From JBDIVL01 sp039794405 (GTDB taxonomy: Bacteria > Planctomycetota > Brocadiia > Brocadiales > Brocadiaceae), in contig JBDIVL010000006.1 in NCBI GenBank assembly GCA_039794405.1, positions 1 to 64,000 on the forward strand: DNA of 64,000 nucleotides. The letters run 5' to 3'. Under the pieces are notes generated by a model. The model saw nothing but the letters and a program-made list of their open reading frames with translations. It was not told where the DNA came from and ran no database searches. The position numbers were made by a program, and so were the translations under genes. How positions within the stretch are numbered: the first letter of the stretch is position 1; the number at the start of each line of letters is the position of its first letter. Positions 43,146-53,769 of this stretch are shown here, piece by piece.

Positions 43146-44490
43146 ACCTAACCAGCTTCCTGCCTGAGACAGGCTAACGGCAAGTGCTTACGAATACTGA
43201 GAAACTGTTTGAAAAATGACTTACCGGTCAATACCTAAACCGAGGCACTTAGCATTTGTAACTTCACAAATACGATAAGCTCGTGAGATATCGGCAGGCA
43301 GCCATCGGTAATTCCCAAAAACTGCAAGCTGACTGCTGATAGCTGATTACCTATACAATCCTGATTACTTTTAAAACATGAACAGGCCTCTTACAGAAAA
43401 ACGAAATTTTTTTCATATATTTTTATTAAAAAGCCTATTTCACGAAAATTTTTCATGAAAAAGCAGGTTTATGGCCCCCCTCTCATTTACAATGAAAACC
43501 ATTTCAAAATTTGTCCCTTCCATAAGTGATTAAATTATAAACTCATATATAAATTCCAATGCTACTAAAAGTCCATTGGCACTCCAGTTGTTACATCAGG
43601 ATCTCCTATGATTTATCACAACGGAGCCGCAACCAAAATTTTTATCTACGAAGATAGGCGACCTTTCATCGGTCAACAGAAGTCATTGTGAGATGTTGAG
43701 ATGTTATTCGTAAGTATTAGGTTATTCATAGGAGAGACACAAGATTTTGCGTCTCTACTGCTCAGGTTCGAGGTTAGAGAGATGAAGATTGAAGATTTTG
43801 AAGAAAGAAAACAACCGTGAACTCAGAACCTCAGGAGCCACTAATTGTTTTTTTTATTTTTTACTAAATTTTTTTATAAATCTTCCGATATTCTTAAGCA
43901 GATAGAGGTCGGACACTATTACATGCTAAAGGAATTATTTAAAACAGGCAATATCTAAATAATCGTGTTCATAGAATAATAGATTCTTCATTTAGCTAAG
44001 AATCAAAAGGAACTGGTACAAAACATTAGATAAACTGCCATGCTGAACAAAACGTAAGAGAACAAAAGTCCATTTTTATAGTATTCCGGACTGCTTGTTC
44101 CTGGAATTTATAAACATGAATACGGCCTTCATATCAACCAGGTGTTTTTCAAAAACAGTTTTATGGATAATTTTTCTCATACATATTCCTTCCCCAAATT
44201 CTTACATCGTACTTCACGCAATACAGAAACAAAAATCCAAATTTAAGTTCTATTCAAGCAACTATTCACACAGTGTCTCGTATAGAAAACATACAGACAC
44301 ATCCTAGTGTCGTTGCAACCAAAATCCTTGATATAAAGTAATGGGGGTGGTTTGGAGTAATGGAGTATAGTTGTGAAAGAAACTCCAATACTCCGTTGTC
44401 CTATCACTTCATATCATGGATAGATTGTAACCGCTTATGTTCACGTATTTGAAAAAATTATTTTCAATAAAAAAAAGGGAGGAAAAGGGT
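43146..44490. other. Long gene-free stretch
   Basis: 1.35 kb with no supported gene, unusual in this window. It contains a hairpin at about 43733-43756 (AGAGACACAA / TTTTGCGTCTCT), a homopolymer-rich section (43840-43870) and the GGAGTAATGGAGT inverted repeat at about 44350-44405, which is also found at 20765. A 70-codon frame at 44095-44307 has no family resemblance. Promoter signals for the following MCP are expected at its right end. Confidence 0.5.
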
Positions 44491-46545
44491 ATGAAATTGA
44501 CCTTAGGGAAGAAAATTGGTGGCAGCTTTATTATATTGGTTTTTATATCTGCAATTACCGGCGGGTTAATTTTATATTGGTTAGCGGGTCTGACTGCGAC
44601 AAACCAAACTGTATTAAACGTACGAACGCCATCCATGGTAGGGGCTGAACAGCTCTTACGGTATTATGGGTTAGCTATTGGGGGGGTAAGGGGCTTCCTC
44701 GCATCCGGCGATGAAAAATATGTACAAGACCTCGAAAAGGCAAAATCTGGGATGCAGGAAAGTTATAAAAAGCTGGGAGAAGTATCAAAACACTGGGTTT
44801 TACAGGAAAATAAGGATTTATTAAAAGAGATAGGGGTTTGTTTAGATAAATTCTACGTATCATCAAGCCAGGTTATTGAAAAAAGAAGAAGTCCGCAGAA
44901 TGACGTTGCCGTCCACTATTTTCATACCCATATGACCCCGCTCTTTAAGTCCATAAATGAAAAAATGGATAAGGTAATGGAAGAATTAAGCAAGAGCCAG
45001 GTTACCAGCGCAGTAAGAGATGCACTGTATGCATCGGCACAGTACCGTGCAGGTACCGCACGGTCAGGTATGGCTATCCGGGGTTTTATGGAGAGTGCAG
45101 ATGAGAAATATAAGAAAGATTATGACGATGCTCAATCAATGCGTACAGGAGGAATAACGCGGTTACAATCAATATCCCAAGATCTGCCGGCATCTCTTCA
45201 GGGAATTGTAACAGACATCAAAAAAGAAGAAGAAATTTTCAACACTCACCCGGAAAAGATTTTTACGATCAGACGGGGAAATGACTATCGACTGGACCTA
45301 AAACACCTCAGGGAAGAGTTAGCCCCATTGGTTGCAACAGTTCAGAAGAACATTGATAAGATAGAGACTAATCTCTCAAAACTCCTGGAAGATGATACAC
45401 AAACGGCATTAGGATTACAGAAGTCTATGTGGCGTATTGCCATAATTGCGGTAGGAATCACTGTTGCGGCGGGCACATTTATGACCGTATTTTTGCCCTT
45501 AAAAATTACAACTATGCTTCGGAATGTAATTACAGAGCTTACATCCGGTGCCTCACAGGTAGCGTCAGCATCAGAGCAGATATCTGCATCAAGCCAGAGT
45601 CTTTCCGAGGGTACTTCTGAACAAGCAGCATCAATTGAAGAAACCTCATCGACTATGGAGGAGATATCTTCCATGACAAAGCAGAATGCCGATAACGCTT
45701 CAGAAGCATTCAAACTGGCAACGGCATGTAATAGTACTGTTGAGCACGGCAATGGTACCGTCCATGAAACGGATGAGGCAATGAAAAAGATTTTTGAAAG
45801 CAGTAGAAAAATTGCTGATATCATCAAGATTATCGAAGGAATTGCCTTTCAGACAAATTTGCTGGCGTTGAATGCTGCAGTTGAGGCAGCCCGTGCCGGA
45901 GAACATGGACGGGGGTTTGCCGTTGTTGCTGAAGAGGTCAGAAACCTTGCCCTGAGAAGCTCTACGGCATCTAAGGATATTACGACATTGATTACCGACA
46001 GTGTAAAAAAGGCAGAAAACGGAACTGAACTTGTCAAAAAGACTAAAGAGGTATTCTCAAGTGTTGTTACCCAGGTAAAAAAGGTCACGGATCTGATAAA
46101 TGAAATAGCCACGGCATCAGAAGAACAGACGAATGGCATCACGCAGATCAGTAAAGCCATACAACAAATGGACCAGGTAGTTCAGCAAAATGCAGCCAAT
46201 TCAGAAGAAACTGCTGCTGCAACTGAAGAATTAACCTCTCAGGCTCAGGCGCTCAACAGCCTCGTCTATAAGATCGGCGCAGAGGTTGGCATGGAAAACC
46301 AGGAAGATATGGAGATTAAATCCACTGTCAATCCGGGGAAGAAAGGATACCAGCATTTGAATAAACGATTATCATCCATTCATAAAGAGGTATCTGGCTC
46401 TCTAAAAGGGAATATTAAGGAGAGAGATTCTGGCAAATGCCTGCAGGATACATCACTAGAAGGGAACGGACAAAGACCCTGTACGGTGAATGCAAAGCCA
46501 AATCGTTTAATCCCCCTGATGGATGACGAATTTAAGGATTTCTAA
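44491..46545 (+). CDS. Methyl-accepting chemoreceptor with a bimodular helical sensor
   Basis: 684 residues. A first membrane helix (SFIILVFISAITGGLILYWL) is followed by a periplasmic helical region of about 300 residues. It has two related blocks, GGVRGFLASGDEKY (64-77) and AIRGFMESADEKY (195-207), the layout of bimodular HBM-type sensors for organic acids. A second helix (WRIAIIAVGITVAAGTFMTVF) leads almost directly into the signalling hairpin, with no obvious HAMP. The tip is AEEVRNLALRSSTASKDI, preceded by IEGIAFQTNLLALNAAVEAAR. The start at 44491 (MKLTLGKKIG) has GGGAGG nine bases upstream and is better than 44437. It stands alone, 7 kb before the che cluster. Confidence 0.9.
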   Translation: MKLTLGKKIGGSFIILVFISAITGGLILYWLAGLTATNQTVLNVRTPSMVGAEQLLRYYGLAIGGVRGFLASGDEKYVQDLEKAKSGMQESYKKLGEVSKHWVLQENKDLLKEIGVCLDKFYVSSSQVIEKRRSPQNDVAVHYFHTHMTPLFKSINEKMDKVMEELSKSQVTSAVRDALYASAQYRAGTARSGMAIRGFMESADEKYKKDYDDAQSMRTGGITRLQSISQDLPASLQGIVTDIKKEEEIFNTHPEKIFTIRRGNDYRLDLKHLREELAPLVATVQKNIDKIETNLSKLLEDDTQTALGLQKSMWRIAIIAVGITVAAGTFMTVFLPLKITTMLRNVITELTSGASQVASASEQISASSQSLSEGTSEQAASIEETSSTMEEISSMTKQNADNASEAFKLATACNSTVEHGNGTVHETDEAMKKIFESSRKIADIIKIIEGIAFQTNLLALNAAVEAARAGEHGRGFAVVAEEVRNLALRSSTASKDITTLITDSVKKAENGTELVKKTKEVFSSVVTQVKKVTDLINEIATASEEQTNGITQISKAIQQMDQVVQQNAANSEETAAATEELTSQAQALNSLVYKIGAEVGMENQEDMEIKSTVNPGKKGYQHLNKRLSSIHKEVSGSLKGNIKERDSGKCLQDTSLEGNGQRPCTVNAKPNRLIPLMDDEFKDF

Positions 46546-46771
46546 CTTGATTGTACAGGAATTTTCATTTTATTTAAGCGGTTTTTGGATGGAGGATTGA
46601 AAAAATTAATCAACTGAAGCTGCACGGGTGGTTTTTTCTACCAAAAGCCGGCCGCAATGGATCGATGCTACATTACTGGTATTTTCATAGTATGGGACGA
46701 ACAAACTTCACCTGGTTAAATAGTTACAAATTTTCAAAAATCTGGTTTACTTCACGATAATTTGGCAATGT

Positions 46772-49700
46772 ATGAACACTTCTATGATAAAACGCAAGAG
46801 GTCGCTTTCTAGAAAGGCATTCATCTCGATTTTCGTTGTACTCCTTCCCATCCTTATTACGTTCTTTCTGAGCTATCATAATAATAAAATGTATTTAAAA
46901 CAACGTATCGTCGATACCCTTACGGTTATTGCAGAGGCATACGAGGGACAAGTCTATCAATTCCTGGAAATGTCAAAGCGGCGTGCCCATGATTTTACGA
47001 GTGATGGCCTTATAAAAAGTCAGTTATCGAAAATCATTCATGGCAACAAAACCGCAGCAAATGTCCTTAACGGGCATCTCATGAAAAATAAACTCGTCCT
47101 TGATAAAACCATAAATACCATTAATATCCTTTCCCTGGAAGGTCGGGTGGTAGCCTCAACAAATACTGCTGAAATAGGAAGGGATTTATCCAATGAGGCT
47201 TATTTTATGAAGAACCAAAATACCATGAATATTGGGGAGGATTATCGCGGACACAAGGGGCTGCCTGAAATTGTAATTACCGCACCTATCTTATCCAGGC
47301 GTACAGGAAAGCCTATGGGATATGTTGCCAATTATATTTTTATCGTGGAACTCAATAAACTTCTCCACGGAGAATATATCAAAGATCTTGGAGCAATCTC
47401 CTGGGGGAAGGGAAAAGGGGCGTGGGAAACCCTTGAGATTTATTTAGTAAATAGAAACAAACTTATGATTACCCAATCAATATTTATAAAAGACGCTATA
47501 TTAAAACAGAAAGTCGATACCCTGCCGGTTGAATTAGGTTTGACGGTAAATAGGGAAATGGCTGGATTTTACAAAGATTACCGAGATGTTGATGTGGTTG
47601 GAGCATCGATGTATATCGCACCCATGAAATGGGTACTCCTGGTTGAAATCGATAAGGATGAGGTGCTTGCCCCGGTAAAACATATACTCACCAGCGCGTT
47701 CATAACTGCAACCATCGTTATTAGCATGGTCATCTTGCTATTTATTGGTTTCCTGAAAGGGATGGTAATTCCCCTTCGGAAAATTTCTCTTGCTACGAGA
47801 AATATTGCAAGCGGGGATTTTGATGTTGTTATACAGGTCAAATCACATGATGAAATCGGTACACTCTGTGAATCATTTAATGATATGGCCCATCAGATTA
47901 AAACCAGAACCGCTGCCCTGGAGAAGAGTGAATCCCGCCTTATCGAAGCACAAAGGATTGCCCATATAGGAAACTGGGAGTGGGACATTGTGAAAAATGA
48001 ATTATATTGGTCTGATGAAATTTATCGCATTTTTGGTTCAACCCCGCAGGAATTTGATGCTACCTATGAGGCATTTTTACATCGTGTCCATCCTCAGGAT
48101 AAAAAATTTGTAATGAAATCTGTTCGTGATGCCTTGTTGGAAAAAAAGCCATACGATATAGAACATCGTATCCTTTTAAAAGACGGTACCGTGCGTGTTA
48201 TTCATGAAAAGGCCGTAGTTGCCTTTGATGATACGGGAAATGGTACCCGGATGGTTGGAACGGCACAGGATATTACCGAACAGAAGCGGGCAGAAGAAGA
48301 AGCACATCTCTTACAAACAATAATTATGTCAATTACTGAAACAAAAGATTTTCAATCTGCACTTGGTATTGTGCTCCGCAAGGTGTGTGAGACTACAGGT
48401 TGGGTATACGGCGAAGCCTGGATTCCTTCTCCTAATGGCAATTATCTCGAATTTAGTATGGCATGGTATGGTGTTCGTGAATGTGCAAAAGAATTCAGGA
48501 AAAGGAGTAAAACGTTTGTTTTCCCGCCAGGGGTTGGTTTGCCCGGTCGTGTATGGGTTTCAAAAAAACCGGAATGGAGAAAGGATGCTACGATAAATGG
48601 AGATTTTCCTCGTGCGTCAATTGCTAAAGAAACCGGTTTTAAATCAGCAATGGGTATTCCCGTTATAGCCAATGATAGCGTTGTTGCGGTGCTAGGTTTT
48701 TTCGTGCGGGAAAAACGGAATGAGGATGAACGGTTAATCAAGCTTGTCTCGGCTGTTGCAAACCAGTTGGGTACGGTTATTCAACGCAAACGTGCTGAAG
48801 CAGCATTGCGGGAAAGTGAAGAGAGGTTGCAATCCATCCTTGATAACGCTACTGCGGTAGTCTATGTTAAGGATATCCGGGGTAAATTTTCCTTTATCAA
48901 CAAACAGTTTGAGAAATTGTTTCATATCAACAGGGATAACGTAAATGGAAAAACCGATTATGACCTGTGGCCAAAGGAGATGGCTGATGTATTCCGGGCA
49001 AATGACTTGAAGGTGATCCGGGAGAAGGCTCCTTTACAATTTGATGAGGTTGTGCCCCACGAGGATGGACTTCATACGTACATTTCGATAAAATTTCCCC
49101 TCTTTGATATTACAGGGAATATGTATGCAATCTGTGGCATTTCAACGGATATCACCGAACGCAAACGCTTCGAGACTCAAATTATCCATATGGCAAGCCG
49201 TGACCCGCTTACTGATCTTTTCAACCGCCGTCGTTTCCGGGAAGAATTAGAGAGATGGCTTGCTCATGCACGAAGATATAAAACCCAGGGAGCGCTGCTA
49301 TTTCTGGATATTGATAATTTCAAGTACATTAATGATTCGCTCGGGCACCATGAAGGGGACAAATTTATTATAACCCTGGCCAACTTGCTGAAGGAACGGC
49401 TGCGGGAAACTGACACACTTGCCAGACTGGGCGGCGATGAGTTCGCTATCATCCTCCCTCAAACTGAAAAAAGCCAGGCAATAGTAATTGCAAACCAAAT
49501 ACGGGAGTTAATACAGCATCAAACCTCAGGGGCGGAAAAACACCATATTACTATTACCGTCAGTATTGGTATTGCCCTGTTTCCCCAGGACAGTGATACG
49601 GTTGAGATGCTCATTACTTATGCCGACCTCGCCATGTATCGGGCAAAAGAAGAAGGCCGCAACCGTGTTTGTATCTATACGGCAGATCAAAAGACGCAAG

Positions 49701-50449
49701 TCGAATTACGGCTCATTTGGGAAGATCGTATCCATGAGGCGTTCAAGCAAAATCGCTTTACGTTATATCTGCAACCTATCGTAGATTTGCATCAAAACTG
49801 CATTATTGGACATGAAGTGTTGCTACGCATGTTAGATGAAAAAGGGAAACTCATTTTACCTTCTCAATTCCTCGGTATTGCAGAACGTTTTGGGCTCATT
49901 CACGAAATAGACCGTTGGGTGGTATGCAAGTCTATCCGTCTTGTCGAAAAGCTCCAACAAAATGGCAAACCAACGTGTCTCGAAGTTAATTTGTCCGGCA
50001 AGTCACTTATGGATACGGAGTTGTTACCTTTAATCAAAAGGGAACTGGCTGCAGCCAATGTTGATCCGGTAAATCTTATCTTCGAGATTACCGAAACCTC
50101 TTGTATTGAGAATATCGCTACTGCACAAAATTTTATCAGTTCCCTGAAAAATCTGGGTTGCCATTTTGCCCTCGATGATTTCGGTATCGGGTTTTCCTCA
50201 TTTAACTACCTGAAGCACCTGCCAGTGGATTGCCTGAAAATCGATGGCAGCTTTATTCATAATTTATCCCGCGACTCCGTGGATCAACAAATAGTTCGTG
50301 CAATAGTAGAAGTAGCTCGCGGACTTGGCAAAAAGACCATCGCTGAATTCGTAGAAGACGGAGAAACCGTAAATTTATTACGAGAATTCGGGGTAAACTA
50401 TGCACAAGGTTACCATATCGGTAAGCCGCATGTCATGTTTGAGATATAA
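46772..50449 (+). CDS. c-di-GMP synthesis/degradation protein: Cache-HAMP-PAS-GAF-PAS-GGDEF-EAL
   Basis: 1225 residues. Helix FISIFVVLLPILITFFLSY, extracytoplasmic Cache sensor (about 40-300), second helix, HAMP, PAS (about 390-500, with AQRIAHIGNWEWD), GAF (about 515-680, PPGVGLPGRVWV), PAS, GGDEF and EAL. The diguanylate cyclase signature GGDEF (887-891) is intact. In the phosphodiesterase domain the signature reads EVLLR (from Glu1015) instead of EALLR; the other expected residues are present in EVNLSGKSL, FEITETS, DDFGIGFSSF, LKIDGSF and YAQGYHIGKP. It may make or break c-di-GMP depending on input. The stop lies 14 bases before the next kinase gene, suggesting an operon. Confidence 0.92.
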   Translation: MNTSMIKRKRSLSRKAFISIFVVLLPILITFFLSYHNNKMYLKQRIVDTLTVIAEAYEGQVYQFLEMSKRRAHDFTSDGLIKSQLSKIIHGNKTAANVLNGHLMKNKLVLDKTINTINILSLEGRVVASTNTAEIGRDLSNEAYFMKNQNTMNIGEDYRGHKGLPEIVITAPILSRRTGKPMGYVANYIFIVELNKLLHGEYIKDLGAISWGKGKGAWETLEIYLVNRNKLMITQSIFIKDAILKQKVDTLPVELGLTVNREMAGFYKDYRDVDVVGASMYIAPMKWVLLVEIDKDEVLAPVKHILTSAFITATIVISMVILLFIGFLKGMVIPLRKISLATRNIASGDFDVVIQVKSHDEIGTLCESFNDMAHQIKTRTAALEKSESRLIEAQRIAHIGNWEWDIVKNELYWSDEIYRIFGSTPQEFDATYEAFLHRVHPQDKKFVMKSVRDALLEKKPYDIEHRILLKDGTVRVIHEKAVVAFDDTGNGTRMVGTAQDITEQKRAEEEAHLLQTIIMSITETKDFQSALGIVLRKVCETTGWVYGEAWIPSPNGNYLEFSMAWYGVRECAKEFRKRSKTFVFPPGVGLPGRVWVSKKPEWRKDATINGDFPRASIAKETGFKSAMGIPVIANDSVVAVLGFFVREKRNEDERLIKLVSAVANQLGTVIQRKRAEAALRESEERLQSILDNATAVVYVKDIRGKFSFINKQFEKLFHINRDNVNGKTDYDLWPKEMADVFRANDLKVIREKAPLQFDEVVPHEDGLHTYISIKFPLFDITGNMYAICGISTDITERKRFETQIIHMASRDPLTDLFNRRRFREELERWLAHARRYKTQGALLFLDIDNFKYINDSLGHHEGDKFIITLANLLKERLRETDTLARLGGDEFAIILPQTEKSQAIVIANQIRELIQHQTSGAEKHHITITVSIGIALFPQDSDTVEMLITYADLAMYRAKEEGRNRVCIYTADQKTQVELRLIWEDRIHEAFKQNRFTLYLQPIVDLHQNCIIGHEVLLRMLDEKGKLILPSQFLGIAERFGLIHEIDRWVVCKSIRLVEKLQQNGKPTCLEVNLSGKSLMDTELLPLIKRELAAANVDPVNLIFEITETSCIENIATAQNFISSLKNLGCHFALDDFGIGFSSFNYLKHLPVDCLKIDGSFIHNLSRDSVDQQIVRAIVEVARGLGKKTIAEFVEDGETVNLLREFGVNYAQGYHIGKPHVMFEI

Positions 50450-50463
50450 GAAGGTTACCATAA

Positions 50464-52686
50464 ATGAAACCGTTATGTTCAATAAAGGGAAGATTACTTT
50501 TATTTGCATTCTGTATCTCTCTTGTCCCTATTATTATCATTACAACGGTATATTACTTCCAGGCCAGGAATACTCAAAGGCAGCAAATTTTTGAAAAATT
50601 GAAGGCTATTGCCGAATCAAAACGGCTTCACGTTCAGTTTTTTATGGAGGCAATAAAAATACGAGCATCAGATTTTAGTACCGATGGATTCATAAGAGGA
50701 AGATTTGAGATGATTACTTCCAGAGATAAATTTGTGAAAGAAGATACGGTAACTCACTTAAACAGATACCTTTCAAAGAACAAATTTTCCCTCAATCATC
50801 ATCTCACTGCGATAGTGCTTCTCAACAAGTACGGTGTAGTCATCTCATCTACCAATGAAAAGTTAATTGGTAAGGACATGTCTGGCCTCGATGTGTTTAA
50901 GGAAGGAATAAGAAAACATTATGGTGTGGTATACGTTGGTCAATCGTATTATTCATCGTATTTCGATGCAAATTGCATATTTGTTTCTGCACCCATTATT
51001 TCAAAGTGTAATGCTAAGGTACTTGGCGTCATTATCAATGCCTATAGCCTTGCAGCCCTGAATGAGATTACAACAGACCGTATTGGAATGGGAGAAACGG
51101 GGGAAGTTTATTTGGTTAATAGAGAAAAAACAATGCTTACCAAATCGAGATTCATTGATAATGCATCCCTTACATTAGTAATAGACACAGAGCCGGTTCG
51201 TAAAATTATCACAGCCAGTCAAGGAATGGTTGGTGTCTATAAAAACTACAGGGGTAAACATGTTCTTGGTGCCTCTATGGATATACCCCAATATGGATGG
51301 ATACTTATAACGGAAATGGATAAATCAGAGGCCTTTTCTCCGTTAAAAAAGTTATGTATTATTACATTGACTTTAGGATTCGTCTGCACATGTGTAGTTA
51401 TTAGCGCAGGAATTATCTTTACCATCTCAATATCAAAACCAATCGAAGATTTATCAAGTGCAACGAAGGAATTTGCAGCAGGAAAATTAGATTGTAGAGT
51501 AACAATATCTTGTAATGATGAGATAGGGAGCCTGGCGAAAAGTTTTAATTCTATGGCTGAAGAACTTGCAGGAAAGATATATGAGTATAATCGGGTAGAG
51601 AATGAACTGTGGATGCTTATTGAAAGCCTTCCACAAAGAATATTTTACAAGGATACAAACTTGGTGTACAAATCTTGTAATAAAAATTACGCTAGGAATT
51701 TACACATGAAACCGGCTGAAATTTCGGGAAAGACAGACTATGACCTTTATCCTAAAGAATTGGCTGAAAAATACCGGGAAGAAGATAAAATAATTCTTAC
51801 ATCAGGACAAATAATAGATACAGAAATGGTATACATGAAGCATGGACGTGAGATAATCATCCATATGATGAAGACCCCTATAAAGGATGAGAAGGGTAAT
51901 ATCACCGGTATATTGGGTGTTTTCCTGGATATTACTGAAAAAGTATTTCTCCAAAGAGAAGCTGAACAGTTCAGGCGTTTGGCATCTTTAGGTGAACTGG
52001 CTGCAGGTGTGGCACATGAGATTAACAATCCTATAAATGGTGTTATCAACTGTGCTCAAATATTATTTAACAAGAGTAATGAGGGAAGCAGAGAAAAAGA
52101 TATTTCGAGTCGGATTATGAAAGAAGGGAATCGCATAGCCAATATAGTACATAGTCTTCTCTCTTATGCGAGACGTGACGAGAATGAGAGAACAAGCATT
52201 ATTCACATAAGCAAAATAGTATCTGAAACACTTATCTTGACTGAGGCTCAATTGCGAAAAGATTGTATTGTCATAAAGTTAAACATTCAAAAAAAAATAC
52301 CAGACATAATTGTATACCCACAACAGATCCAACAAGTCTTTTTAAACATTATGAGTAATGCACGATACGCCCTAAACCAGAAATATCCGAAACTCCATGA
52401 CAATAAAATCCTTGAGATCCTTGGTGAAGAGATAACCATAGAGAATTGTCCTTATGTAAAAATTACTTTTTTTGATCGGGGTATAGGAATACCTGCCGAA
52501 ATAAAACATAAAGTAATGGATCCATTTTTTACGACAAAACCCAAAGGCATAGGAACCGGATTAGGCCTGAGTGTAAGTTACGGTATTATCAGTAACCATG
52601 GTGGCAAGATTACGATTGACAGTGTTGAAGGAGAATATACGAAGGTATCAATTGTTTTACCGGTGAAACCTTTAGCAACTATCTGA
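50464..52686 (+). CDS. Membrane sensor histidine kinase: Cache-HAMP-PAS-HisKA-HATPase
   Basis: 740 residues. Helix LLFAFCISLVPIIIITTVYYF, Cache sensor (about 30-290; GMGETGEVYLVN, YRGKHVLGASM), second helix, HAMP (about 325-375), one PAS (about 385-500) and kinase core with ELAAGVAHEINNPING (His518), NIMSNARYAL, DRGIGIP and GTGLGLSVS. It is a shorter sister of the 1454-residue kinase at 16239. It is very close behind the GGDEF-EAL gene, so the two may share a signal. No receiver partner is adjacent. Confidence 0.92.
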   Translation: MKPLCSIKGRLLLFAFCISLVPIIIITTVYYFQARNTQRQQIFEKLKAIAESKRLHVQFFMEAIKIRASDFSTDGFIRGRFEMITSRDKFVKEDTVTHLNRYLSKNKFSLNHHLTAIVLLNKYGVVISSTNEKLIGKDMSGLDVFKEGIRKHYGVVYVGQSYYSSYFDANCIFVSAPIISKCNAKVLGVIINAYSLAALNEITTDRIGMGETGEVYLVNREKTMLTKSRFIDNASLTLVIDTEPVRKIITASQGMVGVYKNYRGKHVLGASMDIPQYGWILITEMDKSEAFSPLKKLCIITLTLGFVCTCVVISAGIIFTISISKPIEDLSSATKEFAAGKLDCRVTISCNDEIGSLAKSFNSMAEELAGKIYEYNRVENELWMLIESLPQRIFYKDTNLVYKSCNKNYARNLHMKPAEISGKTDYDLYPKELAEKYREEDKIILTSGQIIDTEMVYMKHGREIIIHMMKTPIKDEKGNITGILGVFLDITEKVFLQREAEQFRRLASLGELAAGVAHEINNPINGVINCAQILFNKSNEGSREKDISSRIMKEGNRIANIVHSLLSYARRDENERTSIIHISKIVSETLILTEAQLRKDCIVIKLNIQKKIPDIIVYPQQIQQVFLNIMSNARYALNQKYPKLHDNKILEILGEEITIENCPYVKITFFDRGIGIPAEIKHKVMDPFFTTKPKGIGTGLGLSVSYGIISNHGGKITIDSVEGEYTKVSIVLPVKPLATI

Positions 52687-53158
52687 AAAAGAAAGGTGGT
52701 TATAACCTGAGCGTAGATGAATTTTCTTTTATGTAAGCGGGTTTTCAGTCGGGTAGGGTGATCGCGTTGCTCACCAAAATATTGCTCGCTCGTCTACGTT
52801 GATTATTTTTGATAGGTAATGCATATCCCACATTGCTTAAATGTTCGGTTTTAAACCCAGGGAATCTCGATATTGATTTCAATCCTATAGGGAAATTACT
52901 TTAAATTAGGCCTTCGGTAACTTTTTTCCATTAGGCATTTTGTTTTATTCATTTACGTACGTTTTGACTTGAAAAGTTAGAAACAGTTGATATAATGATA
53001 AAAATCAAAAACTTGCGATTTTAGCGCGAAGGTTACAAATGTTTTTTACGGTAAAGTAATAAAAAAGTGCTAAATTTGAATTGTTCGAAAAGCTTATTAG
53101 GATTGTCCGGGCTAGTTGCTATACTTTACGTGGCTAGGTATGAGGATTAACAGATGTT
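52687..53158. other. Repeat-bearing spacer before the tRNA pair
   Basis: 470 bases. At 52750-52840 lies a tract of the GGTAGGGTG / GCTCACCAAAATATTGCTCGC / GGTAATGCATATCCC family (also 28130-28225 and 56845-56885). At 52900-52935 lies TTAAATTAGGCCTTCGGTAAC, the right-end tag of the composite family. The last 150 bases are AT-rich and likely hold the tRNA promoter. Confidence 0.55.
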
Positions 53159-53235
<77 letters not shown>

Positions 53236-53285
53236 ATATTACTAATCCGTCTTTTCGTATCTATAATCATTGCTCAAATATTGTG

Positions 53286-53362
53286 GTGAGCGTAGCTCAG
53301 ATGGTTAGAGCATTAGACTGTGGCTCTAAGGGTCGCGGGTTCGAATCCCGTCGCTCACCCCA
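53286..53362 (+). tRNA. tRNA-His (anticodon GUG)
   Basis: 77 nt with encoded CCA. Acceptor GTGAGCG / CGCTCAC with G at -1 (53285) facing discriminator C, the identity mark of tRNA-His. Anticodon loop CTGTGGC reads GUG; T arm CGGG-TTCGAAT-CCCG. Confidence 0.96.
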
Positions 53363-53769
53363 TAACATACGTATCATTGACTTATAGATTGATTTTTCTT
53401 CTGGTACAGTCTGGTGACAGGCTCTCTTGTATAAGGTAAGTTTTGTACATCAACTCATCTCTCCAACCCCCTCCTTTTATCCATATGACATTAACTTTCT
53501 TCCCGAATATTTCATCATATTCTCTTGTTCCGTTTTTAAGGTAAATTATCGTTTCTCGCTAGAAAAGCAGAAGAGTACTTAAGGCAGTTTTTGCTAAAAT
53601 ATTAATGTCGTTTCTGCATTGTTAATCTTTTCCCACGTATCTCCCTCTTAATTTTGATTGTATTCTGGTATCTCTTTGTGTTATATTCTTCACCAAAATT
53701 AATTCTTGCCGGACTACTGCATGATATCGGGACTATTTCCCATAAATAATGAATAAATAGTAACATGCC
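53363..53769. other. Spacer between tRNA-His and the che cluster
   Basis: About 400 bases with no gene and no member of the main repeat families. A promoter for the cheW-cheR-cheW operon should lie here; I cannot point to it with confidence. Confidence 0.4.

Noticed and set aside
43733..43756. Hairpin AGAGACACAA / TTTTGCGTCTCT as a terminator
   Set aside because: No T-run follows and no gene ends nearby; more likely another dispersed repeat.
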